The notes under the pieces are model-generated. The model saw only the letters and a list, made by a program, of their open reading frames with translations, was not told the DNA's origin and did not search any database. Positions 42,279 through 51,817 of a stretch of 64,000 nt of DNA are shown piece after piece; within the stretch, counting starts at the first letter, position 1; every line of letters begins with the position of its first letter. Made by a program: the position numbers and the translations under genes. This stretch comes from Ferrimonas sp048263965 (GTDB taxonomy: Bacteria > Pseudomonadota > Gammaproteobacteria > Enterobacterales > Shewanellaceae), in contig NZ_JBLXDO010000003.1 of the NCBI RefSeq assembly GCF_048263965.1, positions 216,881 to 280,880 on the forward strand. Reading direction: 5' to 3'.

Positions 42279-43418
42279 ATGGGACAGTACGACGCTTTAT
42301 TCTCGCGGGGAAAAAAGCGACTTTCCGAGTTGAAGAAACTCAACGCGGTTAAGTCCACTCCGCTGATGCAACGCCTCGAGAGCCAGGGCATCTCCCGCCG
42401 GGAGTTCATGACCTGGTCCGCACAGGTAACCGCTATGCTTTCTCTGCCACTCTCCTTCAGCCCACTGGTGGCCGAAGCGGCAGAGGTCGCCGATCGTGTG
42501 CCGCTAATCTGGCTGCACATGGCCGAATGTACCGGTTGTTCCGAATCCCTGATTCGCTGTGACACCCCCTCCATCGACAGTGTCCTCTTCGACCACATCT
42601 CTCTGGAATACCATGAGACCCTGATGGCAGCCGCTGGCTGGCAGGCTGAAGAGAACCTGGAGCACGCACTGGAAGCCTATAAAGGCGGCTATGTGCTGGC
42701 TGTAGAGGGTGCAATCCCCACCGCCGACAATGGTCACTACCTGACCGTAGGCTGTAAGGGCCACACCGGTACCGAAATCATTCACCACGCAGCCGAAGGC
42801 GCCGCCGCCATCGTTTCCGTGGGTACCTGTGCCGCCTTCGGTGGTGTTCAGGCCGCCGCGCCAAACCCAACCGATGCCAAGGGCGTTGACCAGGTTGTTC
42901 ACAAGCCCGTTGTGAACCTGGGTGGCTGTCCCCCAAGTGAGAAGAACATCGTGGGTACCCTGATGTACTTCGTCATGTTCGGCAAACTGCCTCCAATGGA
43001 CATGTACGGTCGTCCCAAGTGGGCCTACGGCGCACGTGTTCACGACAACTGTGAGCGCCGCGGTCGTTTCGACGCCGGTGAGTTCGTCGAGAAGTTCGGT
43101 GATGAAGGTGCCAAAGAGGGTTACTGCCTGTACAAGGTAGGTTGTAAGGGTCCCTATACCTACAACAACTGCCCCACCGAGCGCTTCAACCACCACACCA
43201 GCTGGCCCGTGCTGGCCGGCCACGGCTGTATCGGTTGTTCCGAGCCCAACTTCTGGGACGCCATGGCCGATTTCGAAAAACCCCTGGGTCGCCGCGATAT
43301 CCACAGCCTGGATAAGACCGCTGACTTTATCGGCACCGCCATTCTTGGCCTGTCGGTAGTAGGTCTCGGTGCCCACGCCGTCGCCGGTGTGTTTGCCAAA
43401 GATGTGGAGGATAAGTGA
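42279..43418 (+). CDS. hyaA: [NiFe] hydrogenase small subunit
   Basis: A 379-residue electron-transfer subunit. It begins with a Tat signal (SRREFM, Arg40-Arg41, after an unusually long leader) and ends with a membrane anchor helix (FIGTAILGLSVVGLG), so the mature protein faces the periplasm. The proximal-cluster motif is CTGC (Cys84, Cys87), with Gly where oxygen-tolerant enzymes have an extra Cys, and GGVQAA likewise lacks the second extra Cys. It should therefore carry a standard 4Fe-4S proximal cluster. ATG 42279 is preferred, with AAGGA about ten bases before it; the longer frame depends on TTG or an ATG without a ribosome binding site. It overlaps hyaB by one base. Confidence 0.95.
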   Translation: MGQYDALFSRGKKRLSELKKLNAVKSTPLMQRLESQGISRREFMTWSAQVTAMLSLPLSFSPLVAEAAEVADRVPLIWLHMAECTGCSESLIRCDTPSIDSVLFDHISLEYHETLMAAAGWQAEENLEHALEAYKGGYVLAVEGAIPTADNGHYLTVGCKGHTGTEIIHHAAEGAAAIVSVGTCAAFGGVQAAAPNPTDAKGVDQVVHKPVVNLGGCPPSEKNIVGTLMYFVMFGKLPPMDMYGRPKWAYGARVHDNCERRGRFDAGEFVEKFGDEGAKEGYCLYKVGCKGPYTYNNCPTERFNHHTSWPVLAGHGCIGCSEPNFWDAMADFEKPLGRRDIHSLDKTADFIGTAILGLSVVGLGAHAVAGVFAKDVEDK

Positions 43419-45121
43419 TGAGCAAACGTGTTGTAGTCGATCCAATCACCCGGATTGAAGGTCACCTTCGTGTCGAGGTTGAGGTCGATGAAAATAATGT
43501 CATCACCAAAGCCTGGTCCGGCTCCACCCTGTGGCGCGGCATCGAAACCATCCTGAAGGGCCGCAGCCCCATGGATGCTGGCCTGCTGGTTCAGCGTATC
43601 TGTGGTGTATGTACCTACTCCCACTACCGTGCCAGTATCGAAGCGGTAGAAGACGCTCTGGATCTGAAGATTCCTGAGAACGCCAAGCTGCTGCGCAGCC
43701 TGATGCAGTCCTCCCTGTACATGCATGATCACGTGGTGCACTTCTACCACCTGCATGCCCTGGACTGGGTAGACATCGTCTCCGCTCTGAGCGCCGATCC
43801 TGCCAAGGCAGCTCAGGTTGCCATGAAGTACAGCGCCACCCCTATCGCCGCTGGCGAAGGTGAACTGCGCGCCGTACAGGAGCGAGTACAGGGTCTGGTT
43901 AACACCGGTAAACTGGGTCCATTCGCTAACGCCTACTGGGGCAACGGCACCTACAAGTTCACTCCCGAGCAGAACCTGATCGCCGTATCCCACTACCTGA
44001 AGGCCCTGGAAGTTCAGCGTAAGGCTGCCGAGATGCTGGCCATCTTCGGTGGTAAGCAGCCTCACCCACAATCCCTGGTTGTTGGTGGCGTAAGCTGTGT
44101 TCGCGACATGCTGTCCCCAGCCCGTCTGCAAGAGTGGAAGCAGAAGCACGCCGAAGTGAACGACTTCATCAACCGTGCCTACCTGCCTGACGTACTGATG
44201 GCTGCCGAAGCGTACAAAGAAGAGCCTTCCGTACTGGGTGGCGTGGGCGTGAAGAACTTCCTGGCCGCCGAAGACTTCTACCTGGGCAACGGCGAGTACC
44301 TGTTCCAGCAAGGCGTCATCATGAATGGCGACCTGGGCGATGTTCAGGACGTAGACCTGACCCTGATCGAAGAAGACGTGACTCACTCCTGGTACCAGGA
44401 CGGTGCAGCCCGTCACCCCTATGATGGTGTGACCGAGCCTAACTACACCGGCCTGATCGAGCGTGACACCGTTTACGGCAAGCTGCCTACCTTCGACAAC
44501 GACGGTAAGTACTCCTGGGTTAAGTCTCCTCGCTACGCTGGCGAGCCCATCGAGGTTGGCCCTCTGTCCAGCCTGCTGGTGGCCTACGCCCGTGGTAACG
44601 AGCAAGTGGTTGGCGCCGTTAACGGCCTGCTGGAAGCCACTGGCCTGCCTGTTGAAGCTCTGTTCACCACCCTGGGCCGTACCGCGTCCCGTCTGGTACA
44701 GACCATGCTGGTTGCCGAGAACAGCCTGAAGACCTTCGATGCCCTGGTGAGCAACATCCTTGTTGATGAGTCCACCTACATCGAGCCGGTTATCGATCCC
44801 AACAAAGAGTACAAGGGTGTGGGTGTGATCGAAGCACCTCGCGGCCTGCTCAGCCACTGGATCCGCATCAAGGGTGGCAAGATCGAGAACTACCAGGCTG
44901 TGGTACCCACCACCTGGAACTCCGGTCCTGTGGACGCCAACGGCAAGGTTGGTCCTTTCGAGCAATCCCTGGTTGGCATGAAGCTGGAAGATCCTACCAA
45001 GCCTCTGGAGATCATCCGCGTCATCCACTCCTTCGACCCATGTATGGCTTGTGCCGTACACGTGATGGATTACAAAGGCCAGGATCTGGGGCAGTTCCAA
45101 GTAGCACCCAACGCCTGCTAA
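43418..45121 (+). CDS. hyaB: [NiFe] hydrogenase large subunit
   Basis: The 567-residue catalytic subunit carries the N-terminal nickel motif RICGVC (Cys62, Cys65) and the C-terminal DPCMACAVH (Cys542, Cys545). The C-terminus has a 19-residue extension after His548, which the HyaD protease removes once nickel is inserted. The ATG at 43418 follows GGAGG; a GTG one codon earlier is less likely. The protein oxidises hydrogen or, with suitable partners, evolves it. Codon use here is richer in GTA and GCT than in neighbouring genes, consistent with high expression. Confidence 0.97.
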   Translation: MSKRVVVDPITRIEGHLRVEVEVDENNVITKAWSGSTLWRGIETILKGRSPMDAGLLVQRICGVCTYSHYRASIEAVEDALDLKIPENAKLLRSLMQSSLYMHDHVVHFYHLHALDWVDIVSALSADPAKAAQVAMKYSATPIAAGEGELRAVQERVQGLVNTGKLGPFANAYWGNGTYKFTPEQNLIAVSHYLKALEVQRKAAEMLAIFGGKQPHPQSLVVGGVSCVRDMLSPARLQEWKQKHAEVNDFINRAYLPDVLMAAEAYKEEPSVLGGVGVKNFLAAEDFYLGNGEYLFQQGVIMNGDLGDVQDVDLTLIEEDVTHSWYQDGAARHPYDGVTEPNYTGLIERDTVYGKLPTFDNDGKYSWVKSPRYAGEPIEVGPLSSLLVAYARGNEQVVGAVNGLLEATGLPVEALFTTLGRTASRLVQTMLVAENSLKTFDALVSNILVDESTYIEPVIDPNKEYKGVGVIEAPRGLLSHWIRIKGGKIENYQAVVPTTWNSGPVDANGKVGPFEQSLVGMKLEDPTKPLEIIRVIHSFDPCMACAVHVMDYKGQDLGQFQVAPNAC

Positions 45122-45130
45122 GGAGGAGCT

Positions 45131-45802
45131 ATGTCTAACAAGGTTCCACATTCAAGAGATTACATCTTCACACCGGTGATCCGTATCTGCCATTGGCTGC
45201 GTGCGCTCTCCATCGTGTTGCTGGTAATCTCCGGGTTCTACATCTCCTGGCCCTTTTTGGTCCAGTACGGTGGACCCGACAACCTGATGCAAGGCTGGGT
45301 GCGCTTCGGCCACCTGGTTGCAGGTTTCATCCTTGTGGCGATCACCATCATTCGCGCCTATCTTTACTTCTTCAGCAAGAGTGATATTGAGCGGCGTTCA
45401 TTCCGTGATGTGATCAGTCCCAAGAAGTGGATTGAGAACCTGATGGCCTACGGTTACATGGGCAACATGCACAAGTCTGGTGTATACGGACCCCTGCAGT
45501 ACATGACCTACTTCGCACTGACCATGGTTATCGTGGTGATGTGTGTGACCGGTCTTATCCTGCACGCCCATGTGTATCACGAAGGACTGGGTGGTGCCTT
45601 TATGCCCATCGCCGAAGCCCTGATTCCGATGTTCGGAACCCTGGCCTTTGTGCGAGAGCTGCACCACTTCCTGACCTGGGTATTTGTCATCTTCATGGTT
45701 ATCCATGTATACATGGCTGTATTCAGTGGCATCCGCTTCAAGCACAACTCTGTGGATTCCATTGTGTCCGGTTATGACTACCACCCAATGAAGCACAAGT
45801 AA
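45131..45802 (+). CDS. hyaC: hydrogenase cytochrome b subunit
   Basis: A 223-residue inner-membrane di-haem cytochrome b of the HyaC/HupZ type with four predicted helices. Conserved histidines lie in RICHWLRALSI, FGHLVAGF, ILHAHVYH and LHHFLTWVF. It anchors the hydrogenase dimer and passes electrons to the quinone pool. It starts ten bases after hyaB with AAGGAGGAGCT upstream, in the usual operon order. Confidence 0.94.
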   Translation: MSNKVPHSRDYIFTPVIRICHWLRALSIVLLVISGFYISWPFLVQYGGPDNLMQGWVRFGHLVAGFILVAITIIRAYLYFFSKSDIERRSFRDVISPKKWIENLMAYGYMGNMHKSGVYGPLQYMTYFALTMVIVVMCVTGLILHAHVYHEGLGGAFMPIAEALIPMFGTLAFVRELHHFLTWVFVIFMVIHVYMAVFSGIRFKHNSVDSIVSGYDYHPMKHK

Positions 45803-45807
45803 TCGAT

Positions 45808-46344
45808 ATGCCAGAAAAAATCCTCATTCTGGGGATTGGCAATGTACTGTACGCCGATGAAGGCATCGGCGTACATTTTGCCAACTACTTCCAGAAAGCT
45901 TACAAATTCGAGGGGCAACCTCAGTTGGAATTCATGGACGGCGGCACTCTGGCCAACGCACTGATTCCTCTGATTGCCCCTTATGACCATCTAGTGGTGG
46001 TCGACACCATCAACTCCGCGAACGCCAACTACGGCGACGTCTTCTTCTTCGACTTTGACCGGGCCCCCGCCGAGGTGGACTGGCAAGGCAGCGCCCACGA
46101 AGTGGAGATGCTGCAAACTCTGAACATGATGGACATGGTGGGCGATCGGCCCAAGACCTACGTCCTGGGTGTGGTGCCCACCGTCCTGGAGTCCATGAGC
46201 TTCGAGCTCACCGACCAGGTCAAAGGCGCTGTGCCTACCATGGAGAAAGCCCTGGTTGGTCATCTGGAGACCCTGGGGATCCGCGCCACCAAGGTGAAGG
46301 ATCTCGACATCCAGGCCCTGGCCCACCAATCCTGCGACACCTAA
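45808..46344 (+). CDS. hyaD: hydrogenase maturation endopeptidase
   Basis: A 178-residue M52-family protease with the metal-sensing residues expected of HyaD: Glu in LYADEGIGVHF, Asp in MDGGTL and His in GSAHEVEM. It recognises nickel in the large subunit and cuts after the last histidine, releasing the C-terminal extension. It starts six bases after hyaC. The length is normal. Confidence 0.94.
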   Translation: MPEKILILGIGNVLYADEGIGVHFANYFQKAYKFEGQPQLEFMDGGTLANALIPLIAPYDHLVVVDTINSANANYGDVFFFDFDRAPAEVDWQGSAHEVEMLQTLNMMDMVGDRPKTYVLGVVPTVLESMSFELTDQVKGAVPTMEKALVGHLETLGIRATKVKDLDIQALAHQSCDT

Positions 46345-46355
46345 GGACCCCAGCC

Positions 46356-48032
46356 ATGAAGCTGAAGTTTAACTTCCACTGCGACCGTCCGGTCCCCTAC
46401 TACGCTCATCGCTGCAACCAGCTGCTGACCCACCCTCAAGTACTCACCACAGGCAACACCGACAACACCTACTTCTTCGTCGCCGAAGGCGATCAGGAGC
46501 AGTTGTCGGAGCTGGCCGAACAGGTGGGCCAGGAGTGGTCCCTCTCCTGCTGGCTGGAGCGCAGTGAGCTGCTTCCGGTTGAGGAGCTCGAGGGCGACGA
46601 ACACGCCCTGGCCCATGGCCCGGTTCACAACCCCTACTGTGGCTACTGTCGTGACCACCTGCAGGCCTGTCACCATTGTGGCAGCGACGCTCAGCCCAGC
46701 CTGGACAGCGACCAGTTGCAGCAGGCAGTAGACACCTTCCTGGCAAAGGGTCAGTGCACCCTGGCCACCGGCAGTGGTCTGCGCCGCTTCCGTCGCCTCG
46801 GCGACATCCAGCCCAAGCAGCTGATGTTCTGCCGTGCCGAAGCCCTGAACACTGGCCTGCACCTCTCCAATCAGGGCGTTCGCCTGCTGAGCAGCCTGGA
46901 AAAGCCCATGCTGCAACTGCTGCCCAAGGCGGAGTTTGCCAAGGCCAACAAGCTGGCGCACATCACCTACCTGTGCCACCTGGCCGACGACAGGATCTCT
47001 CTGCGACTGGCTCAGAAACTGGCTGACGCCGGTGTGGAGCTGGTAGCCGTAGAGGAGGTCGAGCCTGCGCCTAAGTTGGTGCTCACCTTCCTCGAGGAAA
47101 AACCCCTGGCCCTGAGCCATCGCCACCAGCCGGGCGACCTGCCCTGCCCAGAAGCCCCCCTGTGGGATGACGCGGTGATCGGCGGCTATCGCGCCGAAGT
47201 GACCGACGGCAAACTGGCCCTGAGCGAAGATGGTCGTCAGAACATCAACGATCGTTGGGCTGCCGCCTGTGCCCATCACGGTGCCGTGTTGTTTGCCCCC
47301 AAGGGCACCACCACCGCCACCCTCTATCTGAGTGGCAACCGCCCCTCCGGCTTGATCCATCAAGACGACAAGGGCGAGTACCAGTGGCTGGTGAGGCTGC
47401 CGGAGCAGTGGATCGCCCCAAACCAGATCCTCAGCGCCATCGCGGAGGGCTCCGAAACCGGTGAACGCCTGGTGGCCCGCTTCCGCGAGCTGCACCCGAA
47501 ACGTGCCGCCACCCTGGACGCCATGAGCGACACCCCCATCAGTGGCAACCTGTCCAGCCTGATGGCCCTGGTCGCCTGGCTGCTGCAAGTGGCTGAGCCT
47601 GGGGACGACCGTCTCACCGCTGCCCGTAAGTTCACCGCCCTGGCCCTGGGCCACGACGGCAAGAACAGCCCTCGCATCGACTTCAAGCTCAAGCGTGACG
47701 ACGATGAGGTGTTGACGGTGCAGGCCCACAAGGCGCTGCAGGCTGCGCTCAGCTACGCAATGGCCGATGAGAACAGCATCCAGGCTACCTGTTACGGCCT
47801 GGTGGATTCCTTCGCTGACTTCGTCGCCAACTGGGTGGAACAGCTGGATGCGGATGTGGGCATCGATCAACTGGCTCTGGCCGGGGATGAGTTTGCCTCA
47901 CCGGCGCTGATGGATCGCATCCATCGTCGCCTGGGCAACAATTTCCACCTGATGTGGCCCAAGGCGCTGGACTTTGACGGCTCCAACCTGGCGGCCGGTG
48001 GTCTGTTCCTCAAGCGCAGGAAGCGTGCATGA
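46356..48032 (+). CDS. HypF-related hydrogenase accessory protein of unknown function
   Basis: This 558-residue protein lies between hyaD and hypF and overlaps hypF by four bases (ATGA). Near residue 90 it has a single zinc-finger-like motif, CGYCRDHLQACHHCG. The overall order (N-terminal segment, zinc finger, central alpha/beta part, helical C-terminal part ending MWPKALDFDGSNLAAGGLFL) resembles HypF. However, the acylphosphatase motif, the HHHAH metal site and the DGTG motif of HypF are not seen. It is probably a divergent HypF paralogue that may help maturation or act as a scaffold. I do not know of a defined function. Shewanella hydrogenase operons appear to carry a similar gene at this place, from memory. 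Confidence 0.6.
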   Translation: MKLKFNFHCDRPVPYYAHRCNQLLTHPQVLTTGNTDNTYFFVAEGDQEQLSELAEQVGQEWSLSCWLERSELLPVEELEGDEHALAHGPVHNPYCGYCRDHLQACHHCGSDAQPSLDSDQLQQAVDTFLAKGQCTLATGSGLRRFRRLGDIQPKQLMFCRAEALNTGLHLSNQGVRLLSSLEKPMLQLLPKAEFAKANKLAHITYLCHLADDRISLRLAQKLADAGVELVAVEEVEPAPKLVLTFLEEKPLALSHRHQPGDLPCPEAPLWDDAVIGGYRAEVTDGKLALSEDGRQNINDRWAAACAHHGAVLFAPKGTTTATLYLSGNRPSGLIHQDDKGEYQWLVRLPEQWIAPNQILSAIAEGSETGERLVARFRELHPKRAATLDAMSDTPISGNLSSLMALVAWLLQVAEPGDDRLTAARKFTALALGHDGKNSPRIDFKLKRDDDEVLTVQAHKALQAALSYAMADENSIQATCYGLVDSFADFVANWVEQLDADVGIDQLALAGDEFASPALMDRIHRRLGNNFHLMWPKALDFDGSNLAAGGLFLKRRKRA

Positions 48033-50305
48033 GTCTGAGGCGCCAGCACTACCAGATCCTTGGTACGGTACAAGGGGTCGGTTTCCGACCCTTTGTCTAC
48101 CGCCACGCCACAGAAAACGCCCTGAGCGGAAATGTCCTCAATGACGCCAATGGCGTTGCCATCGAGGTACAGGGCACCACGGCCCAGCTGGCCGCATTTG
48201 AAGACGCCATGCGCAACCAACTCCCGCCTCTGGCCAAGGTTGATCACCTGTCCATTGAGGATCATCCGGTCAACCTGGATGAGGCGGAGTTCATCATTCT
48301 GGAAAGCAGCGGCAAGCAGGATGCCCAGGTGGCCCTGGCCACCGACAAGGCCAGTTGCGACGACTGTCTCAACGACATCCGCGACCCCGACAGCCGCTAC
48401 TTCAATTACCCCTTTACCAACTGCACCAACTGCGGTCCCAGGTACACCATCATCCGCGACCTGCCCTACGACAGGCCCAATACGGCCATGGCTGGATTCA
48501 AGATGTGCCCCGAGTGTGCCAAGGAGTACAAGGATCCCCTCAACCGCCGCTACCACGCCCAGCCAGTAAGTTGTCCCCACTGCGGGCCGCAGCTGACCTG
48601 GCGCAAGGCCAATGGACAGCCGTTGACGGTCACCGATCCCCTGGCCCACTGCTGCAGTCAGTTGGCCAAAGGCAAGATCATCGCCATCAAGGGCCTGGGC
48701 GGCTATCACCTGATGTGTGACGCCACCAGTGACCTGGCGGTGGACACCCTGAGGCGACGCAAGCGGCGCCCCGCCAAGCCCCTGGCGGTGATGGTCAAGG
48801 ACCGTACCGCCGCCGAAACCCTGGTCAAGGGCGACGCCGAGGAGTGGGACACCCTCTGCTCCCAGGAGCGTCCCATCACCCTGATGCGCACCCTCGGCAA
48901 CGACAAGCTGGCCCCGTCTGTGGCGCCGGGGATCGATCGCCTGGGGCTGTTTCTGCCCTACACCCCCATCCATCAGCTGCTGCTGGAGCGACTGGACCGG
49001 CCGCTGGTGGCCACCAGTGCCAACCTCTCCGGCGAGCCGGTGATCACCGAACTCAGTCAACTGGTGGACAAGCTGGGTCATGTGGTGGACGGCATCCTGG
49101 ATCACGACAGGCCCATACTCAACGCCTGCGATGACTCCGTGGTTCAGGTGGTCGGCGGTCAAACCCAGTGGTGGCGTCTGGCCCGTGGCGTTGCCCCCCA
49201 GACCGAGCGACTGGACAACGAGGCCCAGAGCACCACCCTGGCGGTGGGGGCTCAGCAGAAGAACCGCCTGGCCCTGGCCTTCGGCCAGAGAGCGATCACC
49301 AGTCCCCACATCGGCGATCTGGATAACCTGGCCACCGAAGGCTACTTCGAGCACACCCTCGCCCAGTTGCAGCGGATCTACGACCTCAAGGTGGAGCGTC
49401 TGGTGACCGACCTGCACCCTGGCTATGGCTCCAGTCAGTGGGCCCAGAACCTGGCCCAACGCCAGGAGCTGCCCCTGCTGCAGGTGCAGCACCATCACGC
49501 CCACATCCTGGCGGTGATGGCGGAGCACAAGTGCACCGACAAGGTGCTGGGATTTGCCTTCGACGGAACCGGCCTGGGCGACGACGGTCAGATGTGGGGT
49601 GGCGAGGTGATGCTGGCAGACACTCAGGGTTACACCCGACTGCACTACGTCAAACCCTTCCGCCTGATTGGCGGGGAACAGGCGATCAAGCACCCGGTGC
49701 GGGTGGCCCTCTCCCTGATGTTCCAGCACTACTCCCTGGAGGAGGTGCAGGCCAGTGGCTGGCCTCAGAAGTTCGGCATCAAGGATATGGCCCTGAAGAA
49801 CCTGCATCTGATGTGGCAACGGGGGATCAACGCCCCCTACTCCAGCTCCATGGGCCGCCTGTTCGACGCCATGGCCTGTTTCCTGCAGCTGTGCCGGGAG
49901 ACCGACTTTGACGGTCAGGCCGGGATGCTGCTGGAAGCCGCCGCCGAGCAGTGTCCAGACAGCGAGGTCAACCTGCTGAGCCTACCCGCCAGCATCGGCC
50001 CCATTATCGATACCGCCCCCCTGGTGCATCAGATGATGACCCTGGGGCACAGCAAGCTGGATACCGCCACCTGGGCCCGGGCCTTCATCAACGCCGTCGC
50101 CCAGATGATGGTCAGCCTGATGGAGCGCTATCCGGACTACCCCATGGTGCTCAGTGGTGGCGTGATGATGAACCGCTGCCTGCTGGAGCGCCTGCAGGCC
50201 ACCGTGGGCGAGCACCGGGGCCGTTGGCTCTGGCCTGAACGTACCGCCGTCAATGACGGCAGCATCGCCCAGGGCCAGCTCTGGTATGCCTTAAACCAGG
50301 AGTAA
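48029..50305 (+). CDS. hypF: carbamoyltransferase HypF
   Basis: The full-length 758-residue protein makes the cyanide ligands of the NiFe site from carbamoyl phosphate. It has an N-terminal acylphosphatase domain (LGTVQGVGFRPFVYRHA), two zinc fingers (CDDCLND to CTNCGPRY, CPECAKEY to CPHCGP), a YrdC-like domain (KIIAIKGLGGYHLMCDA, ATSANLSGEP) and a Kae1-like domain with HHHAH and FDGTGLGDDG. It is followed by an imperfect hairpin and 150 bp before hypC. Confidence 0.96.
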   Translation: MSLRRQHYQILGTVQGVGFRPFVYRHATENALSGNVLNDANGVAIEVQGTTAQLAAFEDAMRNQLPPLAKVDHLSIEDHPVNLDEAEFIILESSGKQDAQVALATDKASCDDCLNDIRDPDSRYFNYPFTNCTNCGPRYTIIRDLPYDRPNTAMAGFKMCPECAKEYKDPLNRRYHAQPVSCPHCGPQLTWRKANGQPLTVTDPLAHCCSQLAKGKIIAIKGLGGYHLMCDATSDLAVDTLRRRKRRPAKPLAVMVKDRTAAETLVKGDAEEWDTLCSQERPITLMRTLGNDKLAPSVAPGIDRLGLFLPYTPIHQLLLERLDRPLVATSANLSGEPVITELSQLVDKLGHVVDGILDHDRPILNACDDSVVQVVGGQTQWWRLARGVAPQTERLDNEAQSTTLAVGAQQKNRLALAFGQRAITSPHIGDLDNLATEGYFEHTLAQLQRIYDLKVERLVTDLHPGYGSSQWAQNLAQRQELPLLQVQHHHAHILAVMAEHKCTDKVLGFAFDGTGLGDDGQMWGGEVMLADTQGYTRLHYVKPFRLIGGEQAIKHPVRVALSLMFQHYSLEEVQASGWPQKFGIKDMALKNLHLMWQRGINAPYSSSMGRLFDAMACFLQLCRETDFDGQAGMLLEAAAEQCPDSEVNLLSLPASIGPIIDTAPLVHQMMTLGHSKLDTATWARAFINAVAQMMVSLMERYPDYPMVLSGGVMMNRCLLERLQATVGEHRGRWLWPERTAVNDGSIAQGQLWYALNQE

Positions 50306-50454
50306 CTCCCCCGAGAGGCCGGTTTCGGCCCCTCGAGTACCCAAAACTACGACACCCACCACAGGTTAAATGCCGCTAACATGACCCAGGTCACGAAAGT
50401 CATGGGGGTGTTGTCGAATAATGTTCGAAATGTAAACAAGGGACCATTCAGACC
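50306..50454. promoter_or_regulatory. hypF-hypC gap with hairpin and palindrome
   Basis: An imperfect hairpin (CGAGaGGCC with GGCCcCTCG, 50312-50335) without a T-run follows hypF. A perfect palindrome TGACC-ca-GGTCA lies at 50382-50393, about 60 bp before hypC. The gap suggests a separate promoter for hypCDE, and is where hypB stands in related operons. Confidence 0.45.
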
Positions 50455-50697
50455 ATGTGTTTATCCATTCCCTCTCAGGTGGTAGAGCTGCACCCTGAAG
50501 ACACCACCGCCACCGTCGATACCATGGGCGTGACCCGTCGGGTAAGTACCCACCTGATCAGCGAACCCCTGAACGTGGGCGACTATGTGCTGATCCACGT
50601 AGGTTTCGCCATGAACAAGATCGATGAAGAGGCGGCCAAGGAGAGCCTCGAGCTCTACAAAGAGATTGTTGAAAAGATGGAGGCGGAAGATGTCTGA
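50455..50697 (+). CDS. hypC: hydrogenase maturation chaperone HypC
   Basis: An 80-residue chaperone starting MCLSIPSQVVEL, with the essential Cys2. HypC works with HypD to assemble the Fe(CN)2CO unit and delivers it to the large-subunit precursor. The family motif GDYVLIHVGFAMNKIDEEAA is intact. It overlaps hypD by eight bases. Confidence 0.96.
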   Translation: MCLSIPSQVVELHPEDTTATVDTMGVTRRVSTHLISEPLNVGDYVLIHVGFAMNKIDEEAAKESLELYKEIVEKMEAEDV

Positions 50698-51817
50698 TCT
50701 GGCCCTGAAGGATCTCTATCAGGGATTTCGGGATCCGGAGACCATCAAGGCGCTGCTGAAGCAGATCGCCGACAAGGCCCCCGGCCTGAAAGAGCCCCTG
50801 AAGATCATGGAGGTGTGCGGCGGCCACACCCACAGCATCATGAAGTACGGCATCCACCAGGCGCTGCCGGACAACATCGAGTTTATCCACGGCCCTGGCT
50901 GCCCCGTCTGCGTCATGCCCAAGGAGCGCATCGACCAGGCGATCGCCCTGGCCCAGCAGCCAGACGTGATTCTGACTACCCTGGGTGACATGATCCGAGT
51001 GCCCGGCTCCAAGTCCAGCCTGGCTCAGGCCCGCGCCCAGGGCGCCGATGTGCGCCCCCTGTATGACCCCATGGATGCGGTGAAGCTGGCCCAGGAAAAC
51101 CCGGACAAGACGGTGATCTACTTTGCCATCGGCTTCGAAACCACCACCCCGATGACTGCGGTTCTGGTGCAGATGGCAGACCAACTTCAGCTGCCCAACC
51201 TGCTGCTGCACGTCAACCATGTGCTGGTGCCACCCGCGGTGCACGCGGTGATGGCGGACGGCCAAGCCAAGGTCAATGCCTTTATCGGCCCCTCCCACGT
51301 CAGCGTGATCACTGGCGCCAAGGTGTACCAGCCCATCGTCGATGCCTACCAGACCCCGGTTGTGGTCTCCGGCTTCGAGCCTGTGGACGTGCTGGAAGCG
51401 GTACTGATGCTGGTGGAACAGAAGCTGGCGGACAAGGCGGAGCTGGAGATCCAGTACACCCGTGCCGTGACCATCGATGGCAACACCGGAGCCCAGGCCC
51501 TGGTGGACAAATACCTGGCAGTACGCCCCAAATTCCGCTGGCGCGGCCTGGGCTACATCCCAGACTCCTCCCTGGGACTGTCTCCAGACTACCCGCATCT
51601 CAATGCCGAGATCAAGTTCAAGGATATCCTGCCCAGCGAAGAGCTGGACGACCACAAGGCCTGCATGTGCGGCGACATCCTCAAGGGTCTGGCCAAGCCC
51701 ACCGACTGTAAGGTGTTCGGCCGCGGCTGCACCCCACAAACCCCAATGGGCAGCTGCATGGTCAGCTCAGAGGGCGCCTGTCACGCCCACTTTAAGTACG
51801 GAGAAGTGATTCTATGA
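50690..51817 (+). CDS. hypD: hydrogenase maturation protein HypD
   Basis: A 375-residue iron-sulfur protein that holds the Fe(CN)2CO unit during assembly. The key motifs are present: CGGHTH, HGPGCPVC and the C-terminal cysteine set in CMCGDIL, PTDCKVFG and GRGCTPQTPMGSC. I place the start at ATG 50690, which overlaps the end of hypC and begins MSDLALKDLYQGF; the longer frame would run through hypC. It overlaps hypE by four bases (ATGA). Confidence 0.96.
   Translation: MSDLALKDLYQGFRDPETIKALLKQIADKAPGLKEPLKIMEVCGGHTHSIMKYGIHQALPDNIEFIHGPGCPVCVMPKERIDQAIALAQQPDVILTTLGDMIRVPGSKSSLAQARAQGADVRPLYDPMDAVKLAQENPDKTVIYFAIGFETTTPMTAVLVQMADQLQLPNLLLHVNHVLVPPAVHAVMADGQAKVNAFIGPSHVSVITGAKVYQPIVDAYQTPVVVSGFEPVDVLEAVLMLVEQKLADKAELEIQYTRAVTIDGNTGAQALVDKYLAVRPKFRWRGLGYIPDSSLGLSPDYPHLNAEIKFKDILPSEELDDHKACMCGDILKGLAKPTDCKVFGRGCTPQTPMGSCMVSSEGACHAHFKYGEVIL

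Noticed and set aside
43160..45151. A 663-codon open frame antisense to the hydrogenase large subunit
   Set aside because: It mirrors the highly conserved hyaB, has no ribosome binding site or recognisable domain, and is expected from the GC-rich codon pattern.
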